From NCBI GenBank assembly GCA_947652665.1, contig CANTDZ010000004.1:1-50626 (forward strand): a stretch of 50,626 nucleotides of DNA. The letters are read 5' to 3'. Source of the DNA: an uncultured Clostridia bacterium. Its GTDB lineage: Bacteria > Bacillota > Clostridia > Oscillospirales > Acutalibacteraceae. The notes below the pieces were generated by a model, which saw nothing but the letters and a program-made list of their open reading frames with translations, was not told the origin of the DNA and did not search any database. Shown here one piece after another: positions 24,543-32,431 of this stretch (within the stretch, counting starts at the first letter, position 1; each line of letters starts with the position of its first letter). Both the position numbers and the translations under genes were made by a program.

Positions 24543-25025
24543 CTACGCCCGTTTGAAAAGGGGGGAAATGGAAAAGCTTCCTGCCAAAGCCGCCAGCACG
24601 CAGGACAGCGCCCGATACCCCAAACGGGTCAGCAGAAGGGAGGTGCCGCTCTTTTGCAAAGCGGCTGCGTCCGGGTCTTTCAGGGCGAAGCCCAGAGCCT
24701 CGATGTGATGCAGGGTGACGCCGGAGAGGTCGGCCCCCCGGCACCGGACGATGTAGGCCTCGGCGTTCAGGGAGTTGGGCGAAAGCCCCGCCACGCCGTC
24801 CAACTGGCACAGGGCGTCCAGCTGGGCAGACAGTACCGCCCCGGAGCTCCCCGGCAGTAGGACGTACTCGGCGGGCTCCCGGGCGGCTTTCACGAAGGCT
24901 ACGGCGTCTCCCGCCGCCAGCACGCCCAGATAGGCTGCCAGCAGATAGAGCAGCAGCCCCAGCTTCGCCTTATCGCTTTGCCTGCGCAGGCGCAAAAGCT
25001 CCCGCAAAAACTCCACAACCCTCAT
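24543..25025 (-). CDS. small membrane protein of the ABC/surface-protein operon
   Basis: A 160-residue protein with an N-terminal membrane segment (about residues 18-39, LGLLLYLLAAYLGVLAAG) and a weaker C-terminal one (about residues 138-152), with an outside-facing middle part of about 95 residues. I recognise no family. The start at 25025 overlaps the stop of the surface-protein gene (ATGA), so the two are made together. This suggests a partner of the anchored surface protein or of the ABC transporter. The open frame upstream of this start overlaps the previous gene and has no RBS. Confidence 0.7.
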   Translation of the reverse strand: MRVVEFLRELLRLRRQSDKAKLGLLLYLLAAYLGVLAAGDAVAFVKAAREPAEYVLLPGSSGAVLSAQLDALCQLDGVAGLSPNSLNAEAYIVRCRGADLSGVTLHHIEALGFALKDPDAAALQKSGTSLLLTRLGYRALSCVLAALAGSFSISPLFKRA

Positions 25026-26416
25026 GCCCTGCGCCTCCTTAGGGCCTGGGCGGCGAAGCCTCCCCCAAAGGCCAGCAGGGCCCCGGCGATGCAGCCCATC
25101 ACGACCCACCATTGGCCGGGGTCATCCTCGTCCTGGGGCTGGCTGTCGGAGAAGGGCGACTTCACCTTCATGGTAAAGCTCCCGGACTCGCTGTGCTCCA
25201 CCCCCGCCCCGTCCTGGTAAAAGTAGGTGACCGTCCCCGAGGTCTGCCCGTAAGGGAACGGCCCCTCCGTAAGCCCCGTAATGGTGACAGGCAGCGCCTT
25301 TTCGCCGGAGGTGCCGCCCTCTACATCGCCAATAAACGCCGTGCCGCTGGGCAGAAGGCCGTCGGCCTCCAGGGTGGCGCGGACGTTGTAAGCCTTGGCG
25401 CGGCTCAGGTTTATGGCTTGGATTTTCATCTCGACGGTGTCCGAAATGACAGCCTCGCTAGGCACCTGCAAAAGGGAAAACTCCATCCGCAGGGGCTGCG
25501 AAATATTGATCCGCGCAATGCCCGTACCGACAGACGCCTGGCCCTGGCCGTAGGCAAAGTCAAAGCTTAAGGCGACTTCGTACTGGCCCGCTGGCGTCTC
25601 GGGGCTGGATGTATAGTCCAGGCTGAACTCGGCCGTGCCCCCCGCCGGCAGGGATTCCAGGAACACGGTATTGACGGCGCTGTCCAGCTGGAAATGCTCG
25701 GCTGGGGCTGTAGCAGTCACCGACAGGCTTTCGGCGGCAACTGCCTTGCTGGTGTTTTGGAGCACTACCCGCAGGCGCAATCGGTCCCCGCCGTTGAGGA
25801 CGCCCGGCTGCGCGCCCTCCTCCAAGGACGTGGCTTCGTAAGACTGCACCAGCACCTTGGGGGCCAGGACGGGCGGCGGCTCCACCACAGGCTCTGGCGT
25901 AGGCTCGGGGGTGGGCGTGGCGTTGGGGTCGATGCCGTCGGTGATGGTCACGTAGACGGCAAAGGATTCCCGCACCTCAACTCCTTCCTCCGCCAGGCCT
26001 GCCGCTTCCACCTGCACCGGGTAGCTTCCGTTGACTCGGTAGCTTTCCAGCTGCAGGGGCACGCGGATAAGATAGCAGTCCCGGGGCTCGCGAGTGAGGG
26101 GCACGGTCAAATCGTAATTTTTGTGGACGAAGGGGCCGCCTTCCAGCCCCAGCCGCACCCGCAGGCAATCGCCCCGCAGGGGGGCTTCGCACAGCAGGGG
26201 CAGTACCAACAGCGCATGACCGTCCTGCACGGTGGGGATGTAGCCTTGGGAGTAGCTTCTTCCCATGCCCTCATAAACGTTTGTGTTGTCAATGGTGAGC
26301 CGGGGTGTCCCAGCCTGGGGAGACGGCGAGGGGGATGGCGCAGGCGAGGCTTCCAGCGCCGACGCCGGCAGGGCCAGAAGCCAAAAGGCCCATAAAATCA
26401 GCACGGCCCGTTTCAT
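25022..26416 (-). CDS. membrane-anchored surface protein with CARDB-like beta domains
   Basis: A 464-residue exported protein: signal peptide (about residues 1-20), a proline/serine linker, an N-terminal beta domain, a second linker rich in TPEP repeats (about residues 168-185), two Ig/CARDB-like domains (stretches such as RLRLRVVLQNTSKAVAAE and EMKIQAINLSRAKAYNV), and a C-terminal membrane segment ending in RRRRA. Proteins of this COG1361-like type are often encoded beside ABC-2 exporters. The ATG overlaps the stop of the ATPase gene (ATGA). It may act as an outside adaptor of the transporter, which is inference. Confidence 0.8.
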   Translation of the reverse strand: MKRAVLILWAFWLLALPASALEASPAPSPSPSPQAGTPRLTIDNTNVYEGMGRSYSQGYIPTVQDGHALLVLPLLCEAPLRGDCLRVRLGLEGGPFVHKNYDLTVPLTREPRDCYLIRVPLQLESYRVNGSYPVQVEAAGLAEEGVEVRESFAVYVTITDGIDPNATPTPEPTPEPVVEPPPVLAPKVLVQSYEATSLEEGAQPGVLNGGDRLRLRVVLQNTSKAVAAESLSVTATAPAEHFQLDSAVNTVFLESLPAGGTAEFSLDYTSSPETPAGQYEVALSFDFAYGQGQASVGTGIARINISQPLRMEFSLLQVPSEAVISDTVEMKIQAINLSRAKAYNVRATLEADGLLPSGTAFIGDVEGGTSGEKALPVTITGLTEGPFPYGQTSGTVTYFYQDGAGVEHSESGSFTMKVKSPFSDSQPQDEDDPGQWWVVMGCIAGALLAFGGGFAAQALRRRRA

Positions 26417-27042
26417 GCGCGGTGCACCTCCATTTCGTAGACTTCATCGCAAAGCTCCCGGATGTCCTCGCCGTTGTGGCTGGCCAGTAAAATCGCCTTG
26501 CCCCGCGACCGCATTTCCCGCAGCACCTGGCGCATCTCCCCTACCGTGTCCTTGTCCAGGCCATTGAAGGGCTCGTCCAGAACCAGCACCTCCGGGTCTT
26601 CCATGAACGCCTGGGCCAGCCCCAGACGCTGGCGCATTCCCAGCGAATATTTCTGCACGGCCTTGTGGCGGCTCTCGTAAAGCCCCACCTGGCGGAGCGC
26701 TTCCAAAATCTCTTTCTTCCCAATCCTCCCCTTGAGCGCTGCCAGCACCTTCAAGTTGCGCAGGCCGCTCATGTAGGGGATGAATCCCGGCGTCTCGATA
26801 ATAACCCCGATGCTCTCAGGGAAGTCGCAGTCTTTGCCGATGCGCTTGCCGCCCACCGTAACGGCTCCCTTGTCTGGCCGCAGGAACCCGCAGATGCATT
26901 TCATCAGCACGGTCTTGCCGCTGCCGTTGGCACCCACCACCCCCAGAATCTTCCCCGGCGGGATGTGCAGGCTCACGTCCTCCAGGACGGGCTCTTTTTT
27001 GAAGGACTTGTATACGTGTTCTACCAAGATGCCGTCTGCCAT
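26413..27042 (-). CDS. ABC transporter ATP-binding protein
   Basis: A 209-residue nucleotide-binding domain with Walker A GANGSGKT (about residue 36), signature YSLGMRQRLGLAQA (about residue 131), Walker B VLVLDEPF (about residue 150) and the switch histidine in LLASHN (about residue 184). It is closest in style to ABC-2 exporter ATPases (BcrA/CcmA type). The start at 27042 is two bases after the upstream stop. It works most likely with the two membrane proteins encoded just upstream. Confidence 0.92.
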   Translation of the reverse strand: MADGILVEHVYKSFKKEPVLEDVSLHIPPGKILGVVGANGSGKTVLMKCICGFLRPDKGAVTVGGKRIGKDCDFPESIGVIIETPGFIPYMSGLRNLKVLAALKGRIGKKEILEALRQVGLYESRHKAVQKYSLGMRQRLGLAQAFMEDPEVLVLDEPFNGLDKDTVGEMRQVLREMRSRGKAILLASHNGEDIRELCDEVYEMEVHRA

Positions 27043-27044
27043 AA

Positions 27045-27938
27045 TCAGCGCTCCGTTCCTGTAAAATAAAAGGCGTACCCCCGCACCCGCCAAAAGCTGA
27101 GCCCGTAAAAGAGCAGGCTGGCCGCCGCAAAAAAGAGGTAGGAATCCTCCAGGCGGGGCAGGCTGTCGTAGCCGAAATTGTGCATATAGTAGGTGGCGTG
27201 GTTCAGCGGCGAAAGCCATCCGAACAGGATGTTCGCCGTGGAGCCCTGGCGGGTGCTGAGCCCCAGCAGTTCCGTGATGGTTTGGGGCGTCAGGAAAAAG
27301 CCGAAGCCGCTGAAGAGCGTCCCGGCTATCATGCCCAGCTTGCCCCGCAGGAGGTTAAAGAAGAAGATCACCGACGACAGCACCAGCGAATACCCCAGCA
27401 TCAGCCCGAAAATGTGCAGGGCGCAGGGGTACGGGAAGGTGAGCTCCAGCACCTTGACAAAAGCCGGGATGCAGATGCTTTCGCCGATATTGGAATACCC
27501 CAGGACGGCGGCCGTGCTGCTCCAAAGATTGGCTTTGTAGGCGCAGGCACCGGTTAGGGCGCAGGTGGACAGGAGGATGAAGCCCACAAACAGCAGCGTC
27601 GCCAGGGCCAGGTACAGCACCTGCCCGGCCATCCAGCGCAGGCGCGTGGTGCGGACAAGGAACAAGGGCGCTTCGTTATCCAGGGCCGGTAGGTCGGCGA
27701 AAAGGAGCAGCAGGCACAGGGAGATCAGCAGGATGGAATCAGCGTCGCCGAAGACCCAGATGAAGGGCTCGAACAGCTGGAGGCTGGTGCCGTGGGCCGA
27801 CGCGAAGTCCAGCACCTTGCCGGAAAGCAGGAAACAGGCAATGAACCCCAGCGCAAACGCCAGCCAGACCTGGGGGCTGTGCCTCCAGCGACCAAAGCCC
27901 CGCGCCGCCGTTCGGACGATTTGCCGCAGGCTACGCAT
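27045..27938 (-). CDS. ABC-2-type membrane protein (permease candidate)
   Basis: A 297-residue integral membrane protein with about six hydrophobic segments, including FALGFIACFLLSG (about residue 29), SILLISLCLLLLFADLPAL, LALATLLFVGFILLSTCAL and YSLVLSSVIFFFN. No sequence motif defines a substrate, but size, topology and position just before the ATPase fit an ABC-2 permease half. The start at 27938 overlaps the previous gene by eight bases. The longer open frame upstream is a shadow of that gene. Confidence 0.75.
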   Translation of the reverse strand: MRSLRQIVRTAARGFGRWRHSPQVWLAFALGFIACFLLSGKVLDFASAHGTSLQLFEPFIWVFGDADSILLISLCLLLLFADLPALDNEAPLFLVRTTRLRWMAGQVLYLALATLLFVGFILLSTCALTGACAYKANLWSSTAAVLGYSNIGESICIPAFVKVLELTFPYPCALHIFGLMLGYSLVLSSVIFFFNLLRGKLGMIAGTLFSGFGFFLTPQTITELLGLSTRQGSTANILFGWLSPLNHATYYMHNFGYDSLPRLEDSYLFFAAASLLFYGLSFWRVRGYAFYFTGTER

Positions 27939-28554
27939 AGCCAAGCCTCCTTTCCAAAATCCGGTAATACCACAGCCCCAGCACCAGCAGCAGGCCCAGG
28001 AGCATCGCCGCCGTGCCCCCCGTGCCAAAGGCCCATGTGTGGGCCGGGGCGATCCACTCGTAAGGGTGCAGGCAGTAAAGGCCCTTCCAGTAGCGCTCGC
28101 ACAGGATGACCAGGAAATAGCACAGCACGAACGCTCCCCCATACGCCAGGTACTTGCTGCCCGATGCCGCCGCCAGCAAAGCCGCCACTGCCGCCCATAC
28201 CATAGCGGTCAGAAACAACAGGCCGTAATCGCACGCCGTGCCTTCCTGCTGTAGGGTGTTGTAGAGCCACGCCGCTAAAGCCTCCGCCCCGCCGCCGGAG
28301 ATCGTGCAGGCCAGGAACTTCCCCCCAATATACCCCCGCACGCTGCCGCGCACCAGCGAAAGCCGGCAGAACCCCGATTTATACTCGTCCAGCCAGCCGC
28401 ACGCGTAAGGCAGGGTGCACACCAGCGGGACGCTCATTTTGTACAGCGTAGAGGAAAATCCCCCGTACCACAGCACCGCCAGCTGCACCCCCACGCCCAG
28501 GAAAAACCGCAGGGACAGCACCGCCCGGCACAGATCGGTTTCAAAACTGTTCAT
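27931..28554 (-). CDS. membrane protein, likely second permease subunit
   Basis: A 207-residue integral membrane protein with about six hydrophobic segments (for example FFLGVGVQLAVLWYGGF, LLFLTAMVWAAVAALLAAA and TAAMLLGLLLVLGLWYY). The ATG at 28554 is used because an upstream in-frame TTG at 28566 would lie in the U-tract of the terminator. The RBS is weak (GGTGATGG), and the terminator lies directly upstream, so expression may depend on read-through from the sensor-kinase operon. With the next gene it could form a heterodimeric ABC-2 membrane domain. Confidence 0.72.
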   Translation of the reverse strand: MNSFETDLCRAVLSLRFFLGVGVQLAVLWYGGFSSTLYKMSVPLVCTLPYACGWLDEYKSGFCRLSLVRGSVRGYIGGKFLACTISGGGAEALAAWLYNTLQQEGTACDYGLLFLTAMVWAAVAALLAAASGSKYLAYGGAFVLCYFLVILCERYWKGLYCLHPYEWIAPAHTWAFGTGGTAAMLLGLLLVLGLWYYRILERRLGYA

Positions 28555-28564
28555 ACCATCACCC

Positions 28565-28607
28565 AAAAAAGATGCTGCACTTACTTCTTCCCCGTAAGTG
28601 TAGCATC
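28565..28607 (-). terminator. terminator/attenuator between the sensor kinase and ABC genes
   Basis: A 14-bp stem with one mismatch (28571-28584 with 28594-28607) is followed on the minus strand by six T (28570-28565). It sits after the histidine kinase and before the first ABC gene, with only 11 bases to the ATG, so it could control how much of the operon is read through. Confidence 0.75.
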
Positions 28608-28639
28608 TTTCCCATCATCAAGTATGCAAGAAAACATCA

Positions 28640-29989
28640 TCAAATTGTAAACACCGATACTTTCGTGCCCGCGCCCACGTGGCTTTCAAAATGCAGGGCC
28701 AGGCCGTGGCGGCGCAGGATCGTGGCGGTCAGCGCCAGGCCCATCCCGGAGCCGCCGCTTTTCCGGCTGCGGGATTTGTCCACCATATAAAAGGGTTCGG
28801 TGAGCTTGGAGAGCTCGTCCTCCGGGATGCCCTGCCCTTCGTCCTCCACTACCAGCGCGCCGTCCTCCGTGTAGAGGCGCACCATCTGGCCCGGGGAACT
28901 GGCCTTGATAGCGTTGTCCACCAGGTTGACCACGGCCTCGGTGAGCAGATCGATGTCCCCCGTCCAGCAGCCCTCGCAGGGCCCTACTTCCAGGACGGCT
29001 TCCTTTGCCTGGGCCGCAGGAGCGCAGGTGGACGCCGCCGCCTGGCACAGAGTCTTTAGGGCCACGGGCTCATGGCCCAAAGAGCCTTCCCGGTCCAGCT
29101 CCATCAGGCGCAGCATTTTTTTCGAGAGCCGGTCCAGACGCTTGCTCTCCTCGTAAATGTAATGGAGGGCCGTGTCCTTGTCCTCGTCGCTGAGCTTGAC
29201 CAGGCGCAGGGTCTGGGCATAGCCGGAGATGGCGGCTAAAGGCGTTTTCAGCTCGTGGGTCAGGCTGCCCATAAAGAGCGTCTTTTTCTCCTCGCTCTCC
29301 TCCACCTCCCGGATGTGGCTTTCCACCGCGCCGGCCATTTTGTTGAAGTCCCGGCCCAGCTCGCCGATCTCATCCTTCCGGTCCTCCGGAACCCGCTGGC
29401 CGTAGGCCCCGGCCGCCATGGCCTGAGCGCCCTCGGACAGCGCCTGCAAGGGCCGCAGGGAGTGCCGCAGGATTGCCCACAAGGCCAAAATCGCCACGGC
29501 CGAGATGCCCAGCGAAAGCAGCAGGCCCTTCCCCGCCAGGCGGTAGGAGTCCAGGTAGGCGTCGGTGATGTCGCACAGGTGGATGAGCCGGAAGCCAAAG
29601 CGGTCATACGAAAAGGCCAGCACCCGGCGGCCCCCGATGAAATGGCGGCTCATGTATAAGGCGTGGTAATATTCGCCGCTGTCCGTCCATTCCTCGGGGT
29701 CGGCGATGGTCTGGTTGTAAATCGTGCGGCCGTCCTTTTGCAGGATGGTCAAATCGTCGTGGCGGCTCTTCAGGAAGTAGAGGGCCTGGTAAGGGCTCAC
29801 GTCTTCGTCTAAGCCCTCGCCGTAGCGGCCGTAGGCCATGAACAGCTCCTGGCTCTCCTGATAGGCCCGGGCGGCGGCAGCGTCGAGAAGCGCCCGGCGG
29901 CTGGCGCGGAACAGACAGGCGTCGCAGGCCAGCACGGACAGCAGGATCACGGCCCCGGACAGGAGGGCCAATCTTGTGCGCAGCTTCAT
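28640..29989 (-). CDS. membrane sensor histidine kinase
   Basis: A 449-residue kinase: N-terminal membrane segment, an outside sensor region of about 125 residues (about 30-155), a second membrane segment (about residues 157-180), HAMP, then HisKA with the phosphorylated His in LTHELKTPLAAISGY (about residue 250) and HATPase with NLVDNAIKASSPG, DEGQGIP and GGSGMGLAL. The start at 29989 overlaps the stop of the regulator gene (ATGA). It likely phosphorylates the adjacent OmpR-type regulator. The stimulus is unknown; the DUF6034 lipoprotein upstream is a candidate sensor partner. Confidence 0.92.
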   Translation of the reverse strand: MKLRTRLALLSGAVILLSVLACDACLFRASRRALLDAAAARAYQESQELFMAYGRYGEGLDEDVSPYQALYFLKSRHDDLTILQKDGRTIYNQTIADPEEWTDSGEYYHALYMSRHFIGGRRVLAFSYDRFGFRLIHLCDITDAYLDSYRLAGKGLLLSLGISAVAILALWAILRHSLRPLQALSEGAQAMAAGAYGQRVPEDRKDEIGELGRDFNKMAGAVESHIREVEESEEKKTLFMGSLTHELKTPLAAISGYAQTLRLVKLSDEDKDTALHYIYEESKRLDRLSKKMLRLMELDREGSLGHEPVALKTLCQAAASTCAPAAQAKEAVLEVGPCEGCWTGDIDLLTEAVVNLVDNAIKASSPGQMVRLYTEDGALVVEDEGQGIPEDELSKLTEPFYMVDKSRSRKSGGSGMGLALTATILRRHGLALHFESHVGAGTKVSVFTI

Positions 29990-30648
29990 ATGTCCTCCAG
30001 CCGGTAGCCCAGCTTGGGCACCGTTTTGATAATCCCCCGCAGGCCCAGCTTCTTGCGCAGCTGGGCTACGTGCACGTCTACGGTACGGGTCTCGCCCATA
30101 TAATTGGCGCCCCACACCAGGCCCAGCAGGTCCTCCCGGGAGACCGCCATATTCTTGTGCTTGGCCAGCACCACCAGCAGGTCGAACTCCATGGGCTTGA
30201 GGGCCACCTCCTCCCCGGCCCGGCGCACCCGGTGGCCCTGAAGGTCGATCTCCAGGTCCCGCACCCGCAGCACCTCGCCCCGGGGACCGCTCCGGGCCAG
30301 TACCTTGTCAATGCGCGCCAGCAGCTCCAGCACCTCGAAGGGCTTGACGATGTAGTCCTCCGCCCCGCCTGTCAGGCCCATGAGCTTGGAGTCAAGGTCG
30401 CTTTTGGCCGTCAGAAAGATGACCGGGATGCCATAGGGCTTCACGCTTTCCATCAGGGCAAAGCCGTCCTTGCCGGGCATCATCACGTCCAGCAGGGCCA
30501 GGTCGTAGTCGTGCTGCCTTGCAAGGGAGCGTTCCGCCTCCAGCCCGTCCCCGAACACCGTCGGCTCCAGGCCCACGGCCTTCAGGTTCATGGCGATCAT
30601 GGAGGCCAGCGCCTCCTCGTCCTCCACCACCAGTATCTTCTTGCCCAA
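29986..30648 (-). CDS. OmpR-family response regulator
   Basis: A 220-residue two-domain regulator. The receiver has the acidic pocket VVEDEEA and the phosphorylated Asp in LALLDVMMPGKDG (about residue 54), then Thr in FLTAKSD and Lys in VKPFE. The C-terminal winged helix has VALKPMEFDLLVVLAKH and the TRTVDVHVAQLRKKLG recognition region. The start is TTG at 30648, with GGAGGG six bases upstream. It follows the DUF6034 gene by 14 bases and precedes the kinase. A TTACA-N6-TTACA repeat upstream of the operon may be its binding site. Confidence 0.94.
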   Translation of the reverse strand: MGKKILVVEDEEALASMIAMNLKAVGLEPTVFGDGLEAERSLARQHDYDLALLDVMMPGKDGFALMESVKPYGIPVIFLTAKSDLDSKLMGLTGGAEDYIVKPFEVLELLARIDKVLARSGPRGEVLRVRDLEIDLQGHRVRRAGEEVALKPMEFDLLVVLAKHKNMAVSREDLLGLVWGANYMGETRTVDVHVAQLRKKLGLRGIIKTVPKLGYRLEDI

Positions 30649-30662
30649 AGAAAGCCCTCCTT

Positions 30663-32255
30663 TTAATACCCCAGCTCGGCGTCAATCACCGAGCCGTCTA
30701 CCGCGTTGATGGCCATCAGCGGCCCCGCCCAGGAGCCGTCCAGCCGCTCGTTCATGTAATAGTCCTCTTTGCCCTCAAAGCTCCACACCGGCACGATGAG
30801 CCCTGTGTCAAAGCTGTCCTTCTCGCTGATGCGCGAATAGCTCAGCTGCACCTTGTCCACTTCGCCTGCCACCTGCTCGTACTCCCGGGCCCGGACCATC
30901 GCGGCCATGGATTCGAAGGTGCCTTTCACCTCGTCAAAGGGCATGAGCGCCGCACCCTCCACCACGGTTTCGGTTACCTCCACCGGGGCCAGCACCGAGA
31001 AGCCTACGATGCCGCTGTCGTTAATGCGGAATTCGATGCACTCGCCGGGCCACAATTCTTTTCGGAAGACGCCCTCATCCGTCCAGCCGTCCTGGTATTT
31101 CACCCCGCTGGACTGGGTCAGCAGAACGCCGTCGATGTCCCGGTAATACTGCAAAATGTAGTAGGTGGCAAAGGGAAGGCTCTCTTTCTCACCCCGTGCC
31201 TCTGGATTCACCAAGGAAAGCGTTTCGCTGCACAGCGCGCCGTCCCCCAGCGAGAAATCTTCAAAGCCCAGCTTTTCCAGCAAGGCTTCGGCCTGGGCCT
31301 GGGCTTCCTCCTGCGTCAGGTCACACGTCCAGCCGGGCGCGGGCTCAAAGGTCGTGTTATCGTCTACGTTAAAGTCATTGAGAACATGGCCTTCCAGCCC
31401 CTTCTCCTGCCAATATGTGTCCACAGTTTTCTCCGTAGAGACCATGTAGGGGTTCTGGTATCCGCGGAAATACGTTTTCGCCACGTACAGGCCGCCATTA
31501 TTGGTGCAGCCAGCGGGGTTGCAGCCATAAACCAGCTTGTTGGAGTAGCCGGAGCTGTTCTGCACATACAGGGCCTTGTACAGGCCGTCCGACCCGTCTG
31601 TGACCGCATGCACCCCTTCTTCCATATAAGTGGGGTCTTCCAGGGGCTTTATCTGGCTGTCCCCCAGCCAGGCCGACCACTCGATGGTGTCCGGGGCGTT
31701 CTCGTATTCCTCCTGCAAATGCTCCATATCGAACTGATAGGCCTGTATTTGATCTTCAATAGCTTCCTCGGTATACTCGCCACTTTCCCGCATATCAGCT
31801 TCCATCCTGGCGAGGTCCTGGCGGAAATACTCAATATCCGCCTCCACCTCCCGGCGCGTCCGGGCGGACAGCACGCCGCCGTCATACAGCGTCTCGCCGG
31901 GCATGAACTCCGCCACCACCTTGTCCACCAGCTCCTGGTCGATCTTCTTCTGCTGCACCCGGTAGATGCTGAGCTTGTCCACATCGGGCACCTGCACTTG
32001 GGCGTCCACGCTGATTTGCACCTCCAGGCTTTCATCGGCCAGCTCGGCCTGATAGCTTTCGTAATTCTCGGCCACGTCGGCCTGCAGATCCACCACGTCC
32101 TGCCGCCCCGCCTGGGAGCCTGCCGCCTGGCTGATGAGCTTGTCCATATCCTTGTGCTTCACGATGCTCCCCTCGGGGTCCTCCTGGCACCCGGCGCAGC
32201 CCAGCACGAGCCCGGCGCACAGCGCCCACGCCATCCATTTCCGGCCAAATTTCAT
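30663..32255 (-). CDS. DUF6034 family lipoprotein
   Basis: A 530-residue lipoprotein. The signal peptide ends in the lipobox LGCAGC (about residue 23), so it is anchored outside the membrane. The rest is a large alternating alpha/beta region with no enzymatic motif I recognise; segments such as LSIYRVQQKKIDQELVDKVV and EWSAWLGDSQIKP fit the clostridial DUF6034 family, whose function is unknown. The start at 32255 has AGGAGG nine bases upstream. It is the first gene of an operon with the two-component pair, so it may tune signal reception, possibly by sensing a ligand outside; this is inference from position. Confidence 0.82.
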   Translation of the reverse strand: MKFGRKWMAWALCAGLVLGCAGCQEDPEGSIVKHKDMDKLISQAAGSQAGRQDVVDLQADVAENYESYQAELADESLEVQISVDAQVQVPDVDKLSIYRVQQKKIDQELVDKVVAEFMPGETLYDGGVLSARTRREVEADIEYFRQDLARMEADMRESGEYTEEAIEDQIQAYQFDMEHLQEEYENAPDTIEWSAWLGDSQIKPLEDPTYMEEGVHAVTDGSDGLYKALYVQNSSGYSNKLVYGCNPAGCTNNGGLYVAKTYFRGYQNPYMVSTEKTVDTYWQEKGLEGHVLNDFNVDDNTTFEPAPGWTCDLTQEEAQAQAEALLEKLGFEDFSLGDGALCSETLSLVNPEARGEKESLPFATYYILQYYRDIDGVLLTQSSGVKYQDGWTDEGVFRKELWPGECIEFRINDSGIVGFSVLAPVEVTETVVEGAALMPFDEVKGTFESMAAMVRAREYEQVAGEVDKVQLSYSRISEKDSFDTGLIVPVWSFEGKEDYYMNERLDGSWAGPLMAINAVDGSVIDAELGY

Positions 32256-32283
32256 AAGTACGAGCCTCCTGTCTATTATTTTT

Positions 32284-32313
32284 ATTGTATCATACACCAT
32301 GGCCTTTCATCAA
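32284..32313 (-). promoter_or_regulatory. promoter of the DUF6034/two-component operon
   Basis: Minus-strand TTGATG (32308-32313) and TACAAT (32284-32289) with an 18-base spacer, about 30 bases upstream of the ATG at 32255. Confidence 0.6.
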
Positions 32314-32325
32314 GTATTCATAAAA

Positions 32326-32343
32326 ATGTAAACGAATTGTAAG
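32326..32343 (-). promoter_or_regulatory. possible OmpR-type direct-repeat operator
   Basis: On the minus strand TTACA-N6-TTACA (32342-32338 and 32331-32327) gives an 11-base period, the usual pitch of OmpR/PhoP-class binding sites. It ends about 13 bases upstream of the -35 element of the DUF6034 operon promoter, a suitable place for autoregulation by the response regulator at 29986-30648. Confidence 0.4.
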
Positions 32344-32431
32344 CTTGAAGCCCGGTGCGCTCCTAAAATATTTTCAAATCATGGGATTTTTCGCCCCCTT
32401 GGCGGGTACATAGAGTAGGAGGGATTCAACT

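Noticed and set aside
30519-32342. A 607-codon open frame on the plus strand
   Set aside because: Antisense to the regulator and DUF6034 genes, which have clear family motifs and RBS; no motif in the antisense frame.
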